From the NCBI GenBank assembly GCA_019671135.1, contig JAHRHY010000001.1:1054001-1118000 (forward strand): a stretch of 64,000 nt of DNA. Reading direction: 5' to 3'. A program made the translations under genes and the position numbers. Of this stretch, positions 10,362-22,200 are shown piece after piece (position 1 is the stretch's first letter; each line of letters begins with the position of its first letter). Under the pieces are notes generated by a model. The model ran no database searches. It was not told where the DNA came from and worked only from the letters and a program-made list of their open reading frames with translations. This DNA comes from Linnemannia hyalina (Eukaryota > Mortierellomycota > Mortierellomycetes > Mortierellales > Mortierellaceae).

Positions 10362-12365
10362 AAGGAATAACCAAAACACAAACCAAAAACTAACCACCGC
10401 ACCGCATTGCATCCTGTTAGTACGTAGCGCGCGCGTGCGAGGCGACAGGAATGTATCATCTGTTGTTTCTTCTTTCCTACTGAGCAATGCAAAAAGAAAA
10501 CGAAAAACCATACGGGATAGAAAAAGAACATTAAACAAAACGACATTCAAGAAGTCATGCATTCAACAGCCGCTTCAGCGAAGCATCGCAATGTGTCTTT
10601 CTTGTTTTGCAGGTGCTGCAGATGGCGTGTGCCCTCTTTGTATGTTCAGGGTGCTAAAGCTAGTAATAGAGTCTAGTTGGGAGGGGCCACTTTACTTTGT
10701 GCTATTCAGTCGTCCATCTATCTGCTTTAACGACGGTCATGGTGATGGTCGGAGGGCACTTCCGAGGAAGAGCATGATGGGATGGATGTGAGTTTCCTTT
10801 TTTCCTTTTTCTCTTCAAGCCTGCTTATTCGCTCTCAATCGTTGTTTGTTCTCACAGCAATGGTATTTTTCGTGTCCGACGGAACACAGGAACAGGCAGA
10901 ATACTGCAGCAAGGACCGGGCCAAAATACAAAACTATACCCGGACCGACCGACCATCGGCCACTACATCGATGCCTCTGAACCGTGTATCTACTCGATCA
11001 AAAGCGTCCTCCTTCCACATTGGTGCGAGCGCCCGGCCTTGCCTTTTTTCTTTTGTGCTCTCTCTTTTTCACTGTTGGTCTTCTTCCCTGTCTCTCGCAT
11101 AAACTTGCGTGTTCAAATGACGGGGAAGGTTATGCCTCTCTCTTCCTCTCTTTCTCATCCACCCTCCATCGCATCCTGGGCGCGAAACCCTATGCATAAG
11201 CTATACAAAGACTGAGGAACATGGACACTCTATTTGCCTCCCCTTCAAAGGCGCCTTGCTCCGCTTATCTATCACAAAAGCAAACTTTGTATCAGTCAAC
11301 TCCTTGGAGCGCTGTTCCTTTATTCATCTTTGCTTCGCATTTTGTGTGTTACTCGACCGAGTGTTGTTGATGCTGCTGACATGGTTTGGAGACTAGTCCA
11401 ATGCTGGAAATTTTGGGTTTACGGGAAAAAAAAGGTGTTGCACGACATCGTTCGTCCTCTTCGGCCTCCACCCCACCTAAACAGGCGGCTTGCATTCATA
11501 CTTCACACCCAGCCAGCTTGTCGGTCTGGCCGTCAGTCCTGGTCTTGGCCCTTTTGCTCACATGAACGAGTAAAAAGAGAGAGAAGGAAAAATACAAGAG
11601 CGGACAAAAACAGCCTTGACTGAAGAACATGAGAGAGGGAAAGAAGGAAGGAGAAGGAAGGGAGAAAGGGTGTTTGCGTTCTTTTCCCCCCGAGAAAAAA
11701 AAAACTTGTGTAACCATAACACACACAACAAAAACTGGGTGCAACAAGAAACAAAAACAAAACACACAAAAGCAGCATGTCTTGGCTCATCATGTTCCTC
11801 TCTCTCACTTTGCCCCTGGTGCTCTTCAAAACAATCACACCACTTAATGCAAAACTCATAACGAACTCGCAACTTGCCTGGGCGTCTTCCGATATCCGTG
11901 CAGGCCATCGGTGCAATTGAGACAAATGCGAACTTTCTTCCTCTCTTCAATTTTCCTTGTGCTTCCCTTCTTCCTTTCGAACTTCGTGAACTATTATGGC
12001 TAGTGTTCATAAAGCAAGCACGACAGACGGCTCGAACACAACATCTTTCAATCCTTCAAGACAGTTTGCGTTGTGAGCACACGTTGTTGGACCGAGGCCC
12101 GCTTGAATATTTGTTTTATGTGTTCGCATGCACCCATGGGATGGGCTGTTGCGTTCTTTCTCTCTCGTTCTCTCTCTCTCTCCGTCTGTCGTTGGCATGA
12201 ACGAACCAAAACACAACAACAGCAAAAATCATGCCCTGCATGAGATGATGGACTGGACCAGTCCACATACGCTCCGCTTTGTGATTTTGTTGTTGATAAT
12301 GTTTGCTGTTATTGCTAATGCTTTTGCCGCCGTTCTTGAGATATGGACTACGGAATTACATATAT
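9574..12365. other. 2.8-kb spacer, no gene found
   Basis: This lies upstream of the WD40 gene (-) and downstream of the sugar transporter stop (-). Both strands carry only low-complexity open frames (Asn, Ser, Cys or Phe runs) without conserved motifs. An AAC microsatellite lies at 10326-10361. The WD40 promoter must be near 9574 and upward. A non-coding RNA or a short unrecognised gene cannot be excluded. Confidence 0.45.
10326..10361. repeat. (CAA)12 microsatellite
   Basis: About twelve perfect CAA/AAC units in the intergenic spacer. The same trinucleotide recurs in an intron at 41525-41560. Confidence 0.9.
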
Positions 12366-14036
12366 TTAGTGGCGATGGGAGGGTTGCCAGGATCTAGCGA
12401 CCTCCTCAACAGTCTTGCCGCGCGTCTCTGGGATAATCCTGTTGATCGCGACGGTGAGCAGGCCGAGGATAACAAAGAACACGTAAAAGACATTACCGCC
12501 CCACCATTCCTGCAGCTTGAGGAACATGACCGAGACAATAAAGTTGGTAGTCCAGTTGACCGACAATGCATAGGCCGACGCACTCGCCACCGCCACCGTA
12601 TCGACCACCTCGGGTATAATCAGGAACGGGATTGGGCCTAGACCAATCGCGTACGTCGCCACAAAGGCGATGATGGAAAACGCCGACAGTTTGGGAATCT
12701 CATAGTTGAGTGACCAGGCCAACAGGAATGAACTGCAACCCATCGCTACCGCGGACCCCATCAACAACGTGCGTCGTCCGGCCTTGTCCATCACATACGC
12801 CGCAATTAGGGTCATGATCACGTTCACAATCGAGATGTAGACTGTGATCATCGCGCCCGACGAAGGCAGGATTTGCGACATGATTGCCGTCGAGTAAAAG
12901 ATGACGCCGTTGATACCCGACAGCTGCTGCGAAAGCTGCACAAGCGTGAGGACGATAAGAGGACGGCGGTAGCGGGGCATGGTCACAAACTCGGCCACCG
13001 AGAGACCTCCTGAACCATGTGTCGCGCTGATGGTACTGTCATCTCCAGAGATTCCAGCACCGTCAACCAACAGAGGGTCGCTGGCGTCGCTCAGCAGTGG
13101 GTTAGCACCCAAGGAACCTTCCTCCTCGGCGACAATAGCACGCTCGTCCTGTCGGGTCCAATCACGAATCTCCTTGGCCACATCCTGACGGCCACGCAAG
13201 ATCTGGAGGGATCGCTTGGCCTTGGCAGCGCCACCGGATTGAAGAGCTAGGTAGCGAGGGGATTCTTGGCAGAAGGGGAGGGCAAAGACCTGAACGACCG
13301 CAAGTCCTGCTCCTGCCAGCAAGATGGTGCGCCATTGTGTCTCTGTCGAGTAGTACAATCCCAGCACCTGCGAGAACAGAATACCCACCACAATTCCCAG
13401 CTGGTTCATCACACCTGTTTGTTGATATTATAGAAGTGAGGGGGTGGTTGCCTTTTTGTTAATTCTGCTGCAAAGCATCAAACGCGTAATAGCATACGGC
13501 GACAACAAAGTGCACCATGCGCGACTGCCAAGTAACGTACCTAGGGTACCGCGAAGCTCAGCGGGCGAGATCTCAGCCAGGTACATGGGGACAATGACCG
13601 TCACGGCGCCACATCCAATACCAATCAAGAACCTGCCCAGAATCATAGCCCCATACGACGACGCCATACCCATCGCCAATGAACCCAACACAAGCGGCAC
13701 ATTATTGACCATCAACGCTCCACGGCGTCCCAACTGGTTCGCGAGTCGCGACCCTACAAACAACGACCCAATAAGTCCTCCTAGAGTCAAAGTCGCGACT
13801 AGGACAGACCATTCTACATTGGTCATTGGGATACATGTCGGGAGCGAGCCGTCCTTCTCAAGGACAGGGAGTACTGCTTCAAAACCAGCAGAGGAGAGAG
13901 CGCTGGGCGGCTCGGAGGGCTCGGGGCAAGTGGTGATGACCTTTTGGGGTGAGTTGAGTTCGCCAATGTGATGGCCGTACTGGAAGGAACCCAGCACGAC
14001 TGTGAGGGCGTTGAGAATGAGGGCCGCAGTGGCCAT
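12366..14036 (-). CDS. MFS sugar transporter (GLUT/HXT-like)
   Basis: Predicted 514-aa sugar-porter family protein with 12 membrane segments. Two exons, 14036-13541 and 13414-12366, join as ELRGTLG/VMNQLGIVVG across a GTACGT donor and an ACAG acceptor. Family signatures are all present: NQLGRRG in the first cytoplasmic loop, RFLIGIGCGAVTVIVPMYLAEISP, the ESPRYL motif ending the N-half, QQLSGINGVIFYST in TM7, DKAGRRT, and PETRGKTVEEV at the C-terminus. The central loop carries about 60 extra acidic/Gly-rich residues. The wording is closer to GLUT-type and fungal vacuolar (YBR241C-like) porters than to Hxt hexose carriers. The substrate is probably a monosaccharide, and vacuolar or plasma-membrane placement is open. 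The ATG at 14036 was chosen because the upstream extension to 14342 is not transporter-like. Confidence 0.93.
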
Positions 14037-14510
14037 TTGTTGAACAAGTTTTTGTTTGTTGTAAAAAGGTGATTGGTTTGTTCTGTTGGTCTTATTTGTT
14101 GAGTGGTTGTTCGTGGATGTAGATGATCTTGGTGCAGGCAAAGGAGGTGTTGGTTGTGGACGGAAAAGGACAGTTGGGGTCGTCGAGACAAAGGAAGGAA
14201 AGCCACAGACCAGAGGGCAAGTGAAAAAATCAAGTCGCACGCTCAGGGGGAGCGAATAGCAATTTGCGTGTTTATGCCACCCCTTGAAGACGAACAAGTG
14301 ACCCATCCACGCTTTGACCATTTTCCCACTTTGAAAAGACAAGTGTAGAGTATGAGAAATACATGTTTGTTTTTATGATCCAGGGCTAGATGTGTGAAAA
14401 AGAATGTGGACATGAGAGGAGGAAGTCGTCCCTGCTGGTCTGCCAGCATGGGAAGGAATAGGAAAGGAAGAGTAGAGAGGTAGAGAAAATAAAAAGAGCT
14501 AGCTAGGTGT
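14037..14510. other. promoter of sugar transporter / 3' flank of LSC1
   Basis: No gene is seen. The stretch separates two minus-strand genes; the transporter promoter and the LSC1 3' UTR share it. Confidence 0.5.
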
Positions 14511-16903
14511 TTAAACCAAACCAGCCTTCTCCATGGCAGCGCGCATAAGGACTCCCAACTTGGCGGGGGACTGCGAGACAATGACACCGGCGCTCTCGAG
14601 GGCCTTGATCTTGTCATCAGCACCTCCCTTGCCTCCAGCAATAATGGCTCCGGCGTGACCCATGCGGCGACCGGGGGGAGCAGTGCGTCCGGCAATGAAC
14701 GAGACGACGGGCTTGGGCTGCTCGCGGGTCAAGTTGTACTGCTTCAAGAACTCGGCGGCCTCCTCTTCGGCGCTACCTCCGATCTCTCCGATCATGATGA
14801 TACCCTCGGTGTTGGGGTCATCCAAGAACAAGGTCAAGCAGTCAATGAAGTTGGTTCCGTTGAAGGGGTCACCACCGATACCGATGCAAAGGGACTGACC
14901 AAGACCGACCTCGGTGGTCTGGTTGACAGCCTCGTAGGTAAGAGTACCGGAGCGGGAGACGATACCTATCATATCAATAAAAGGCGCGTTAGTCACGGGG
15001 TTGATAAATATTATTCAACGAGTATTTGACAGTCAACTTCAAGCAGACTGAGTGGACATACCGATCTTTCCGACCCTGTGGATGTGGCCGGGCATGATAC
15101 CGATCTTGCAGGCATTGGGGGCAATGATACCGGGGCAGTTGGGTCCGATCAAGCGGGTCTTATCCTGGGACTTCATGGCTTGAACAACCTATTGGATTGC
15201 AATGGAATGGGAGTAATAGTGAGTATCAATCGGAGGGACGAGAGAACATGAACATATCAATAGAGTAACATATGACCGGTCGCACTTACGCGAACCATAT
15301 CCTGCTGGGGAATACCCTCAGTGATGGCAACGACCAAGGGAATCTCGGCCTCAATGGCCTCCAAGATGGCACCGGCAGCCATGGGGGGAGGAACGTAGAT
15401 GACGGAAGCATCGGGCTTGACCTCACGGGCAGCCTCGGCGATGGTGTTGAAGACGGGGAGACCCAAGTGAGTCTGGCCACCCTTCTTGGGGGAGACACCT
15501 CCGACCATGTTGGTACCGTACTCAATGGCCTGCTTGGAGTGGAAGGTACCCTATTATTGTTCAATAAAAGAAAGGAATAGAGAGTTGAGTATAAGGAATG
15601 AAAAGGATGATTACGGTAAAATCCTCCCCACAAAGAATGCCATTTCCAAAAGGAAATCGTGCTCTCGTTTGAAGAGAACTTAATCCTTGTCTCGACCAAA
15701 GGCGTTATGGGGGAAAACCCTGGGGTAGAGGCGATCTCGCAAAGCGACGGGAGATCGGTGCAACAGATCATACAATCACAAAAGACTGTCGCCCGGATGG
15801 CTATCATGCCCAGGTGTCTTTTCGGGCATAGTTCATCCAGAGTCCCTCAGCCCAAAGATCACGCTGCTAGTTAACAGACTTCAAGAAAAACCATGCTTGT
15901 CCATGGGCAGTTGTCCTGAGAGAAGTGCACGCCAGATTGCCACTGTCCAGTGTATCAATTGTTGACGTCTTGTCGCTTCCAGGGTGATTCTCGCCGGCAA
16001 AAAAAAGTTGTTTTACACCTTGCAACAATCCCAAACTGCTTACAAGTAAGAGATAGGGTGTGGAAACAAAAAAAGGGGAGTGTCAATTTTTACCTGCTTG
16101 CCGGTGAATCCCTGGCAGACAACCTTGGTGTTCTTGTTGATCAACATGTTCTTGATGGTCTTGTCGTAACCGGTGCCCTGGGGCACGGAGCTGAACATGC
16201 GCTGGGCGGCTAATTTTATGCAATTGGATGTTCAAAGAAGTCCTGGTTAGTTTGTTGTGTATGCGAAAAACACAAAGTCGCGGCCGAGCCGTTCGCGTTG
16301 TTTGAAGGATAAAAAGGAAAGGGTATTCCGCGTTCCGAATAAACACACTCAGTTCCGCTTTGTTCAGATAAGAAGGGTGCAAGCAAAAACAATGGCAATC
16401 AAAAGCGTTGGGGAGGGGGAAGGTCATCGTCCTTGTTGCGTGCAATGAGATCGGTGGGAGGTTTGATGCAAGACTTGCAGTTCCTCCGTGTGTCTCCGTG
16501 AGTGAGGGGGTTGAGTTTGCACGCCTCCTGGTCAGCCGCCGTTTGTTGATAGGCGAGCCTCGTTTTCCCGAGAGGGTGTCCCTGAACGAGAGTCAGTCTT
16601 CCTGCAACTTTGGTTCCAGTCATCACAGCATCGTGCCGTTGTATTTTTCCCACAGTGCAAGGCAGCCGTAATTAGAAGGCGGTAGGCCCGAATCGGATTT
16701 CAGTTTTGCTCATCGCGGGTTGTTGTTGTCGTTTGGTGATTATTTATTTTCGGGTACGATGTTATTTTTTTTCAGGCACGCAGTAGAGAGACACAGGACT
16801 CATAAGATGGATGAACGTGAACATCGTTGTGTCTCAAGAGAGATGGAAAAGAGGAGAACTTGCCTTTGCTGGCAGAGGCCACGTTTCTCAAGGAGGCAAG
16901 CAT
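14511..16903 (-). CDS. LSC1: succinyl-CoA ligase alpha subunit, mitochondrial
   Basis: Predicted 332-aa alpha subunit of succinate-CoA ligase, which interconverts succinyl-CoA and succinate with nucleotide phosphorylation in the TCA cycle in the mitochondrial matrix. Five exons: 16903-16864, 16209-16094, 15550-15290, 15188-15062 and 14965-14511. The first 20 or so residues ([13 protein letters not shown]...AQRMFSS) form a mitochondrial leader. The CoA-binding half has [20 protein letters not shown] and [12 protein letters not shown]. The active-site histidine lies in [11 protein letters not shown] near residue 285. The length matches the family. The first intron starts with GC, not GT: AAAG|GCAAGT, which is the usual context for GC-AG introns, and no GT donor nearby keeps the frame. 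The gene is divergent from the IF1 gene. Confidence 0.96.
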
Positions 16904-17664
16904 TGTTGGTGGTTGTTTGTGGTTGATGGGGGAGTGAGAATAACAAGAAGAAGAGGGGAAAAAAAGAACCCGCTCCTCGCAACGAAAGGTGTCAACAGAA
17001 ATCCAACAACACGTACACAAAACACCCACTCCCATTTCAACCCGTACGTGGCTCCTCTCGCTGGAGTTTGAAAAAAATGAAATTGGCTGACCCCTCCTCC
17101 CCAGAAAAATAACGCGCCAGCCTGGACAACTTCAACACCGCTCCTCCTTCTTCTCACTTTTCGATGGCAGGGTTCTTCTTTTTTTTCACCACGGCGCCGT
17201 GCCATTGCTGCCAGGGACCATGTCGTCTACAGCAATCCCTCTAGGCGTGGACCTTAAAGCAATTGAAGCTACCGGACAGAAAAAAAAAAAAGAAAGACAC
17301 ATAAACACGCCCCGATGTCGCGTTACTTCCGCTACAAACAGCCGGGTGATCAATCCCCCAGGCAGGAACCCGGAAAGTGAGGAAGATAGGAAGCCAGGCC
17401 AGCCGCCAACTGTCGTCATGGGTTCAGGAGGCGGAGGCAAGTCTTTTTTTGGTCTTTCTTGCAGTGTTGTTACTCAAAGCGAGACACTATGGGCGCGCGT
17501 CTCTTCCCCCAATCACACATTTTTTTGTCCTTCATACGTCACACACGCGCTTGAAGCCTTCGGCGAGATCGTACTTTTGCTCACTCCTATTTTCGTCCTT
17601 CCATTTTTTTCCTTTTTCTCTTTCAACCAACTTTCCCTTTACACAAAAACCCACCATATCAACC
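16904..17664. promoter_or_regulatory. divergent promoter, LSC1 / IF1
   Basis: A 761-bp gap between the start codons of two mitochondrial energy genes read in opposite directions. It is C/T-rich next to the IF1 start (17560-17660). No specific operator was identified. Shared control is inference from the arrangement. Confidence 0.5.
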
Positions 17665-18150
17665 ATGTTGCGCACCATCACCGCCACCAACGCCGTCCGC
17701 ACCTTCAAGCCCGTCCAGGCCGCCACCGCTGCCCGCGCCTACAGCACCGGCTTCGACAGCAAGGAGAAGGCCGAGGAGGCCAGGTACATTCGCGCCAAGG
17801 TACAGTCTTGTTCCGATTTCGAATCTTCTTCCCATGGAAAAAACCAAAAAATAACTCCCACCCGGGTTCATCTAATCCGGTCTTTTTTGGAGTGCTGCTT
17901 TTCTTTCTCCAAGTCTACCCTCGCAGTTCACTATTCGGGTTCTGTTGAAAGAGATAACAGGACGCGATAAACCGGATCGACACTATTCAATCTCCTGGGG
18001 AAAATCGGACACGACGCTAACTCCTTTCTCAATTCGTTTCCTTTCTTGTGTTTTCACTGTCAATAGGAGCAGGAGCAGATCAAGAAGTTGAAGGAGGAGC
18101 TCGCTCGCAAGGAGAAGGAGATCGAGGATCTCAAGAAGACCAAGAAGTAA
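17665..18150 (+). CDS. INH1: mitochondrial F1-ATPase inhibitor IF1
   Basis: Predicted 72-aa protein from two exons, 17665-17799 and 18067-18150, joined in phase 0 across GTACAG...CAATAG. The N-terminal ~27 residues (MLRTITATNAVRTF...ARAYS) are a basic, Arg/Ala-rich mitochondrial leader. The mature part starts FDSKEKAEEARYIRAKEQEQ, matching the conserved inhibitory helix of IF1, which inserts in F1 and blocks ATP hydrolysis when the membrane potential falls. It continues as a Lys/Glu coiled coil (IKKLKEELARKEKEIEDL) that dimerises the protein. Length and layout match fungal Inh1. The 267-bp intron falls inside the inhibitory helix. A TAAATAAA string at about 18276 is a likely poly(A) signal. 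Confidence 0.93.
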
Positions 18151-19292
18151 ATACGCTTCCTCCTCACCCGATGCTCGACTTCTCCCAAAACAGTCCAAGG
18201 ACGCACAAGCACTCCTGCAAGGACCCTCATAACAACTTTTAACAAACACAACTTTGGTGCACCACACTCAACGATGTAAATAAAACCCAAAAGATCCATT
18301 TTACTTCCTTGCCTCTCTTTGCAGAGAACGTCTACGTCACATAGTTCGATCGACAAGCTACCCTTAATAAATATGTGGCCGCCAAGTTGGAGGCTACCTT
18401 CTCAACTTTTGAACATGGCCACACCTCTCTCTTCACCTCCAATACCATTTGGTAATAACCGACTTCTGAGGGCGACCATGAATGCCACACTGCCACACAT
18501 TTACCACACATTCGACCTTTGCACACTCATTTAATAACATGTGGACATGCACTCGGTTGGGGTTGTGTATGCTGAGTGTGCGGGGCTTCTCCCTCACGAC
18601 AGAGGAACACGGTGGTGAAGGCAACCGACATACAAACGATGAGCAGAAATAGACGATGTCGAAGACACGGACGGGGATCGAGAGTAGAACAAAAGAAAAG
18701 CAAGCGACAAAGAAGAAGGCAAGGAGAAGCAGGGATACACAGTCAGGGTGCTGAACAAGGATGCAGCATCCTTCTATCACCACAGCGGCACCCTTTCTTT
18801 TTCTGTCAACTACTCCTTCCCTTCCATCCGAACCAAGACGGGCCAAGACAAAACAAAGGACAGACGAACAGACGACTCGTTTTCTCTTTTCGACAACCAA
18901 CTGACCGACTTTCTTTTCTCTCTCTTTCTCTTCCTTCCTTTTCTCCTTCACCCATACGCTGTCTGCTCTACCCCTTGTGCCGTCCCCTTTTCCTTTCTCC
19001 TTCTGTCTGTCTCTCTTCACCCCTCACCCAACGACCCTTACTTTCTTCCCTCCTTTCGACCGACCCGTCAACTCATTCACAGACGACACTCGCCCCTCCT
19101 TCTCTCTTCTCTGTTTTCATTACTCACTTCTCTCTCTCCCTCTCTCTGCCTTCATCACCACCACCGCCACTACCACCACTACAACAGCAACGAAAAATCC
19201 TCAAAAAACTTCCCAGGCTATTCCCCAAGATATCTCACGGAGGCTGCCAGATCGTTTAATCATCGACCCACCATTTCTCGACCACACGATCC
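18151..19292. other. 3' flank of IF1 and leader of NST1
   Basis: No gene is recognised. From 18780 to 19290 the plus strand is a long C/T-rich tract running up to the NST1 start, which suggests a long pyrimidine-rich promoter or 5' UTR. A 195-codon antisense frame here only mirrors this tract. Confidence 0.5.
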
Positions 19293-22200
19293 ATGGCCGC
19301 CCACACATTCGCTCCCGAGGACGCCCTGCCTCCACCAAAGTCAGCCGTCATCTACAGCAGAGACGGCAGAAAGAGGAGTCTCAACATCGATATGACCAAG
19401 CACTTTGCACCATCCCTTCACGACCACTCGATGCCCCCACCGCACCCTGCCCTTGCCTCTGCAGGAACAGGAGCAACACCACCAGGAGCCGCCCGTGATG
19501 GCTCTTCTTCAGAGATTCCTCAAGGACACAAAGGATCCTCCTCCCCCAGCAACCACAACGGCCTCCTCTTTGGCAGCATCAACGCCTCACACAAGAAAAA
19601 GAAAAAGAAACGCTCCAAGAAGAAGGCACTGGAAAGGATCGAGGAGTCAGAGCAACGGAGAGGAGGACAAAACCACTCGCACCAGCATCAACATCAACAT
19701 CACGCCGACTGCCAGCACGACCATGCACACCACCATCATCACGACTCGGAACACCATCATCACGACGACGAAGACGAGGACGACGAGGATTTTTACTCGG
19801 ACGAGGAGGTCTATGATCCCGAGACGCCTTCTATGGCTTATGCTTCAGGAGCAGGCGCAGCTAGCTCTGGAGGTTCAACTCACCCAGGCGCATCAACAAC
19901 AGCCGCAGCATCCACCAGCCAAAGCGCCGGATCGACCGCCTCCAAAAAGAAGAAGAAGAAAAAGAAAAAGTCGACCACCGCTAACCCACTGCCATCTTTT
20001 GCCAGTAACGCCTACAACCAGCACAACCACAACCACAACCACAACCACAGCCATCCCAACAGCTCCAAGGCGATGGTTCCTTCTGGGCACCGCAACGGAC
20101 ATGAGCATGGATCGATGACCAAGCACTCTCACGACAGCCATGCCCAAAACGACGGATTCTGGCACTACTCGGACGCAGAGGAGCGTCAGCGGATCCGCGA
20201 GTTTTGGTTCCAATTGCGGGAAGAGGAGCGTAGATCTCTAGTTCGAGTCGAGAAGGAAGCTGTCCTGAAAAAGATGAAAGAGCAGCAGCGACACTCCTGC
20301 TCATGCTCTCTCTGCGGGCGGAAGCGGTAAGCATTGTCACTCTGGACCGACGAGGAGACTATCTCGCAGGAGTGTTCTCTTTCTATTTTTTTTTCTGATC
20401 GGATTCAGATCTGCTGATCTCTAAACACCTCTTATTGATCGCTGATGTCGAAATAGAACTGCGATTGAGGAGGAGCTGGAGCTTTTGTACGACGCCTACT
20501 ACGACGAACTGGAGCAATATGCCAATCAGCAACAGCCATCGGATGGACACGCCCTCACATATGGTCAACATGCCCCAGCCTTTGAGGATGACGAGCTATC
20601 GGACGAATCCAGGGGCTCGGACGAGGAGGATGACGAGGACGACGAAGATGAAGACGAAGATGACGATGAGGACGATGACGACGAAGACGAGGAAGAAGAT
20701 GATGAGTATGAGGACGAGGATGACGAGGAAGAGTATGAGGACGAAATCAGCAATCGCCAGGCGCCCTTCCCATACCGTAGTGGCTTCCCCAACACACTTC
20801 AGGCCAAAGGTACGAAGTCACTAATTTCGAGCTTGATGTGCACGCATTCGGTCAATTGATCCTGACCCTTTTCGCCTTGTTCAACTACACATAGGCAACA
20901 TCCTGACAGTCGCGGAGGATCTACTTGAAAATGACGGCAAAAAGTTCCTCGAGATGATGGATAGGCTTGCCGACCGCAAAGTTCAAAGAGACGACGACTT
21001 GATGGACAACCGGGGTGTCTACGAAGAATACGATGATGAAGACGATGGTGAATTCGAAGACGACGGCCCTGAAGAGGTAATATGCTAGGGACACAATTGT
21101 ACAAGTCATGCAGGGAATTCATGCGGGAATGAATACTTATTTGTACCAAGGTTCCATTTTATCAATATTGACCATGGCTATCACCTATTTTACTCGATTT
21201 TAGGATGCACTGACAAAAGAGCAGCGGATGGAAGAGGGACGGCGCATGTTCCAGGCCTTTGCTGCACGAATGTTTGAGCAACGTGTCTTGAGTGCATATC
21301 GAGAAAAAGTCGCTCAGGAAAGACAGGAGCGCCTTTTGGCAGAACTAGAAGAGGAGTCACGTCAGGAGCAGCTTCGCGAGGAAAGGAAAGAACGAGAAAA
21401 AGAAAAGAAGCGTGACAAGAAGAGGTAACCTTTGTTCTGTTGTCTAGCGGCGCGAATATATTGTTGATTCAGGTCACCACGCAACTTAGTGCATCTAGAC
21501 TAACGTCATGTTCTCTTTGCATTTATCCTTAACTAGACTGCAGCGCCAACAAAAGGAGGAAGAAAGAGCAGCGAAGGAGGCCCAGCGGTTAGCAGAAGAG
21601 AAGCGGGTTCAGGAGGAACGCGAGCGCAAGCAGGAGGCCGATCGGAAACGGAGAGACGAAGAACGGCGAGTCAAGGAGGAGGAGAAGAGGCTACGAGAGG
21701 AGGAGCGCATCAAAAAGGAGGAAGAGCGGAAACGCAAGGCCAAGGAAGACAAAGCTCGTGAAGCCGAGAAGGAGCGCAGGCGGAAGGAGGAGCAGCTGGT
21801 CAAGGAGAAGGAAGAACAACTTGCCAAGGAGAGGGAGGAGGAACTTGCCAAGGAGAGGGAGGAGCAGCTTGTCAAGGAGAAAGAAGAGCAAGCCAAGAGG
21901 GCGGAGGATGCACGGCGGCAGGAGCGCGAGGCGTACCTGAAGCAGCAGCTCGCCTTGGAGCAATTGCGACAAGAAGAGTTGCGGTTGCAAGAACAGCTGG
22001 CTAAGCAGGAGCTGGCCTTGGAACTCGAACTCCAGCAGGAAGAAGAGCGACAACGAGGAGCCCTTGCAACTACGATGGCTGCCACGACCACCAATACCTC
22101 AGCCGCTCAGGATACCATTCCTCAATCTCCCTCCCCCAAATCGTCATCACCCACTACAGGACTCACTAATGCCATTGGCGAATCACAGAGTGGATCGCCC

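Noticed and set aside
10210..10791. 193-codon plus frame with hydrophobic start and poly-Asn
   Set aside because: It depends on the AAC microsatellite; the rest has no conserved composition.
18433..19020. 195-codon minus-strand frame before NST1
   Set aside because: It is the complement of a C/T-rich leader and reads as Lys/Arg/Glu then Val/Phe runs, with no motif or splice support.
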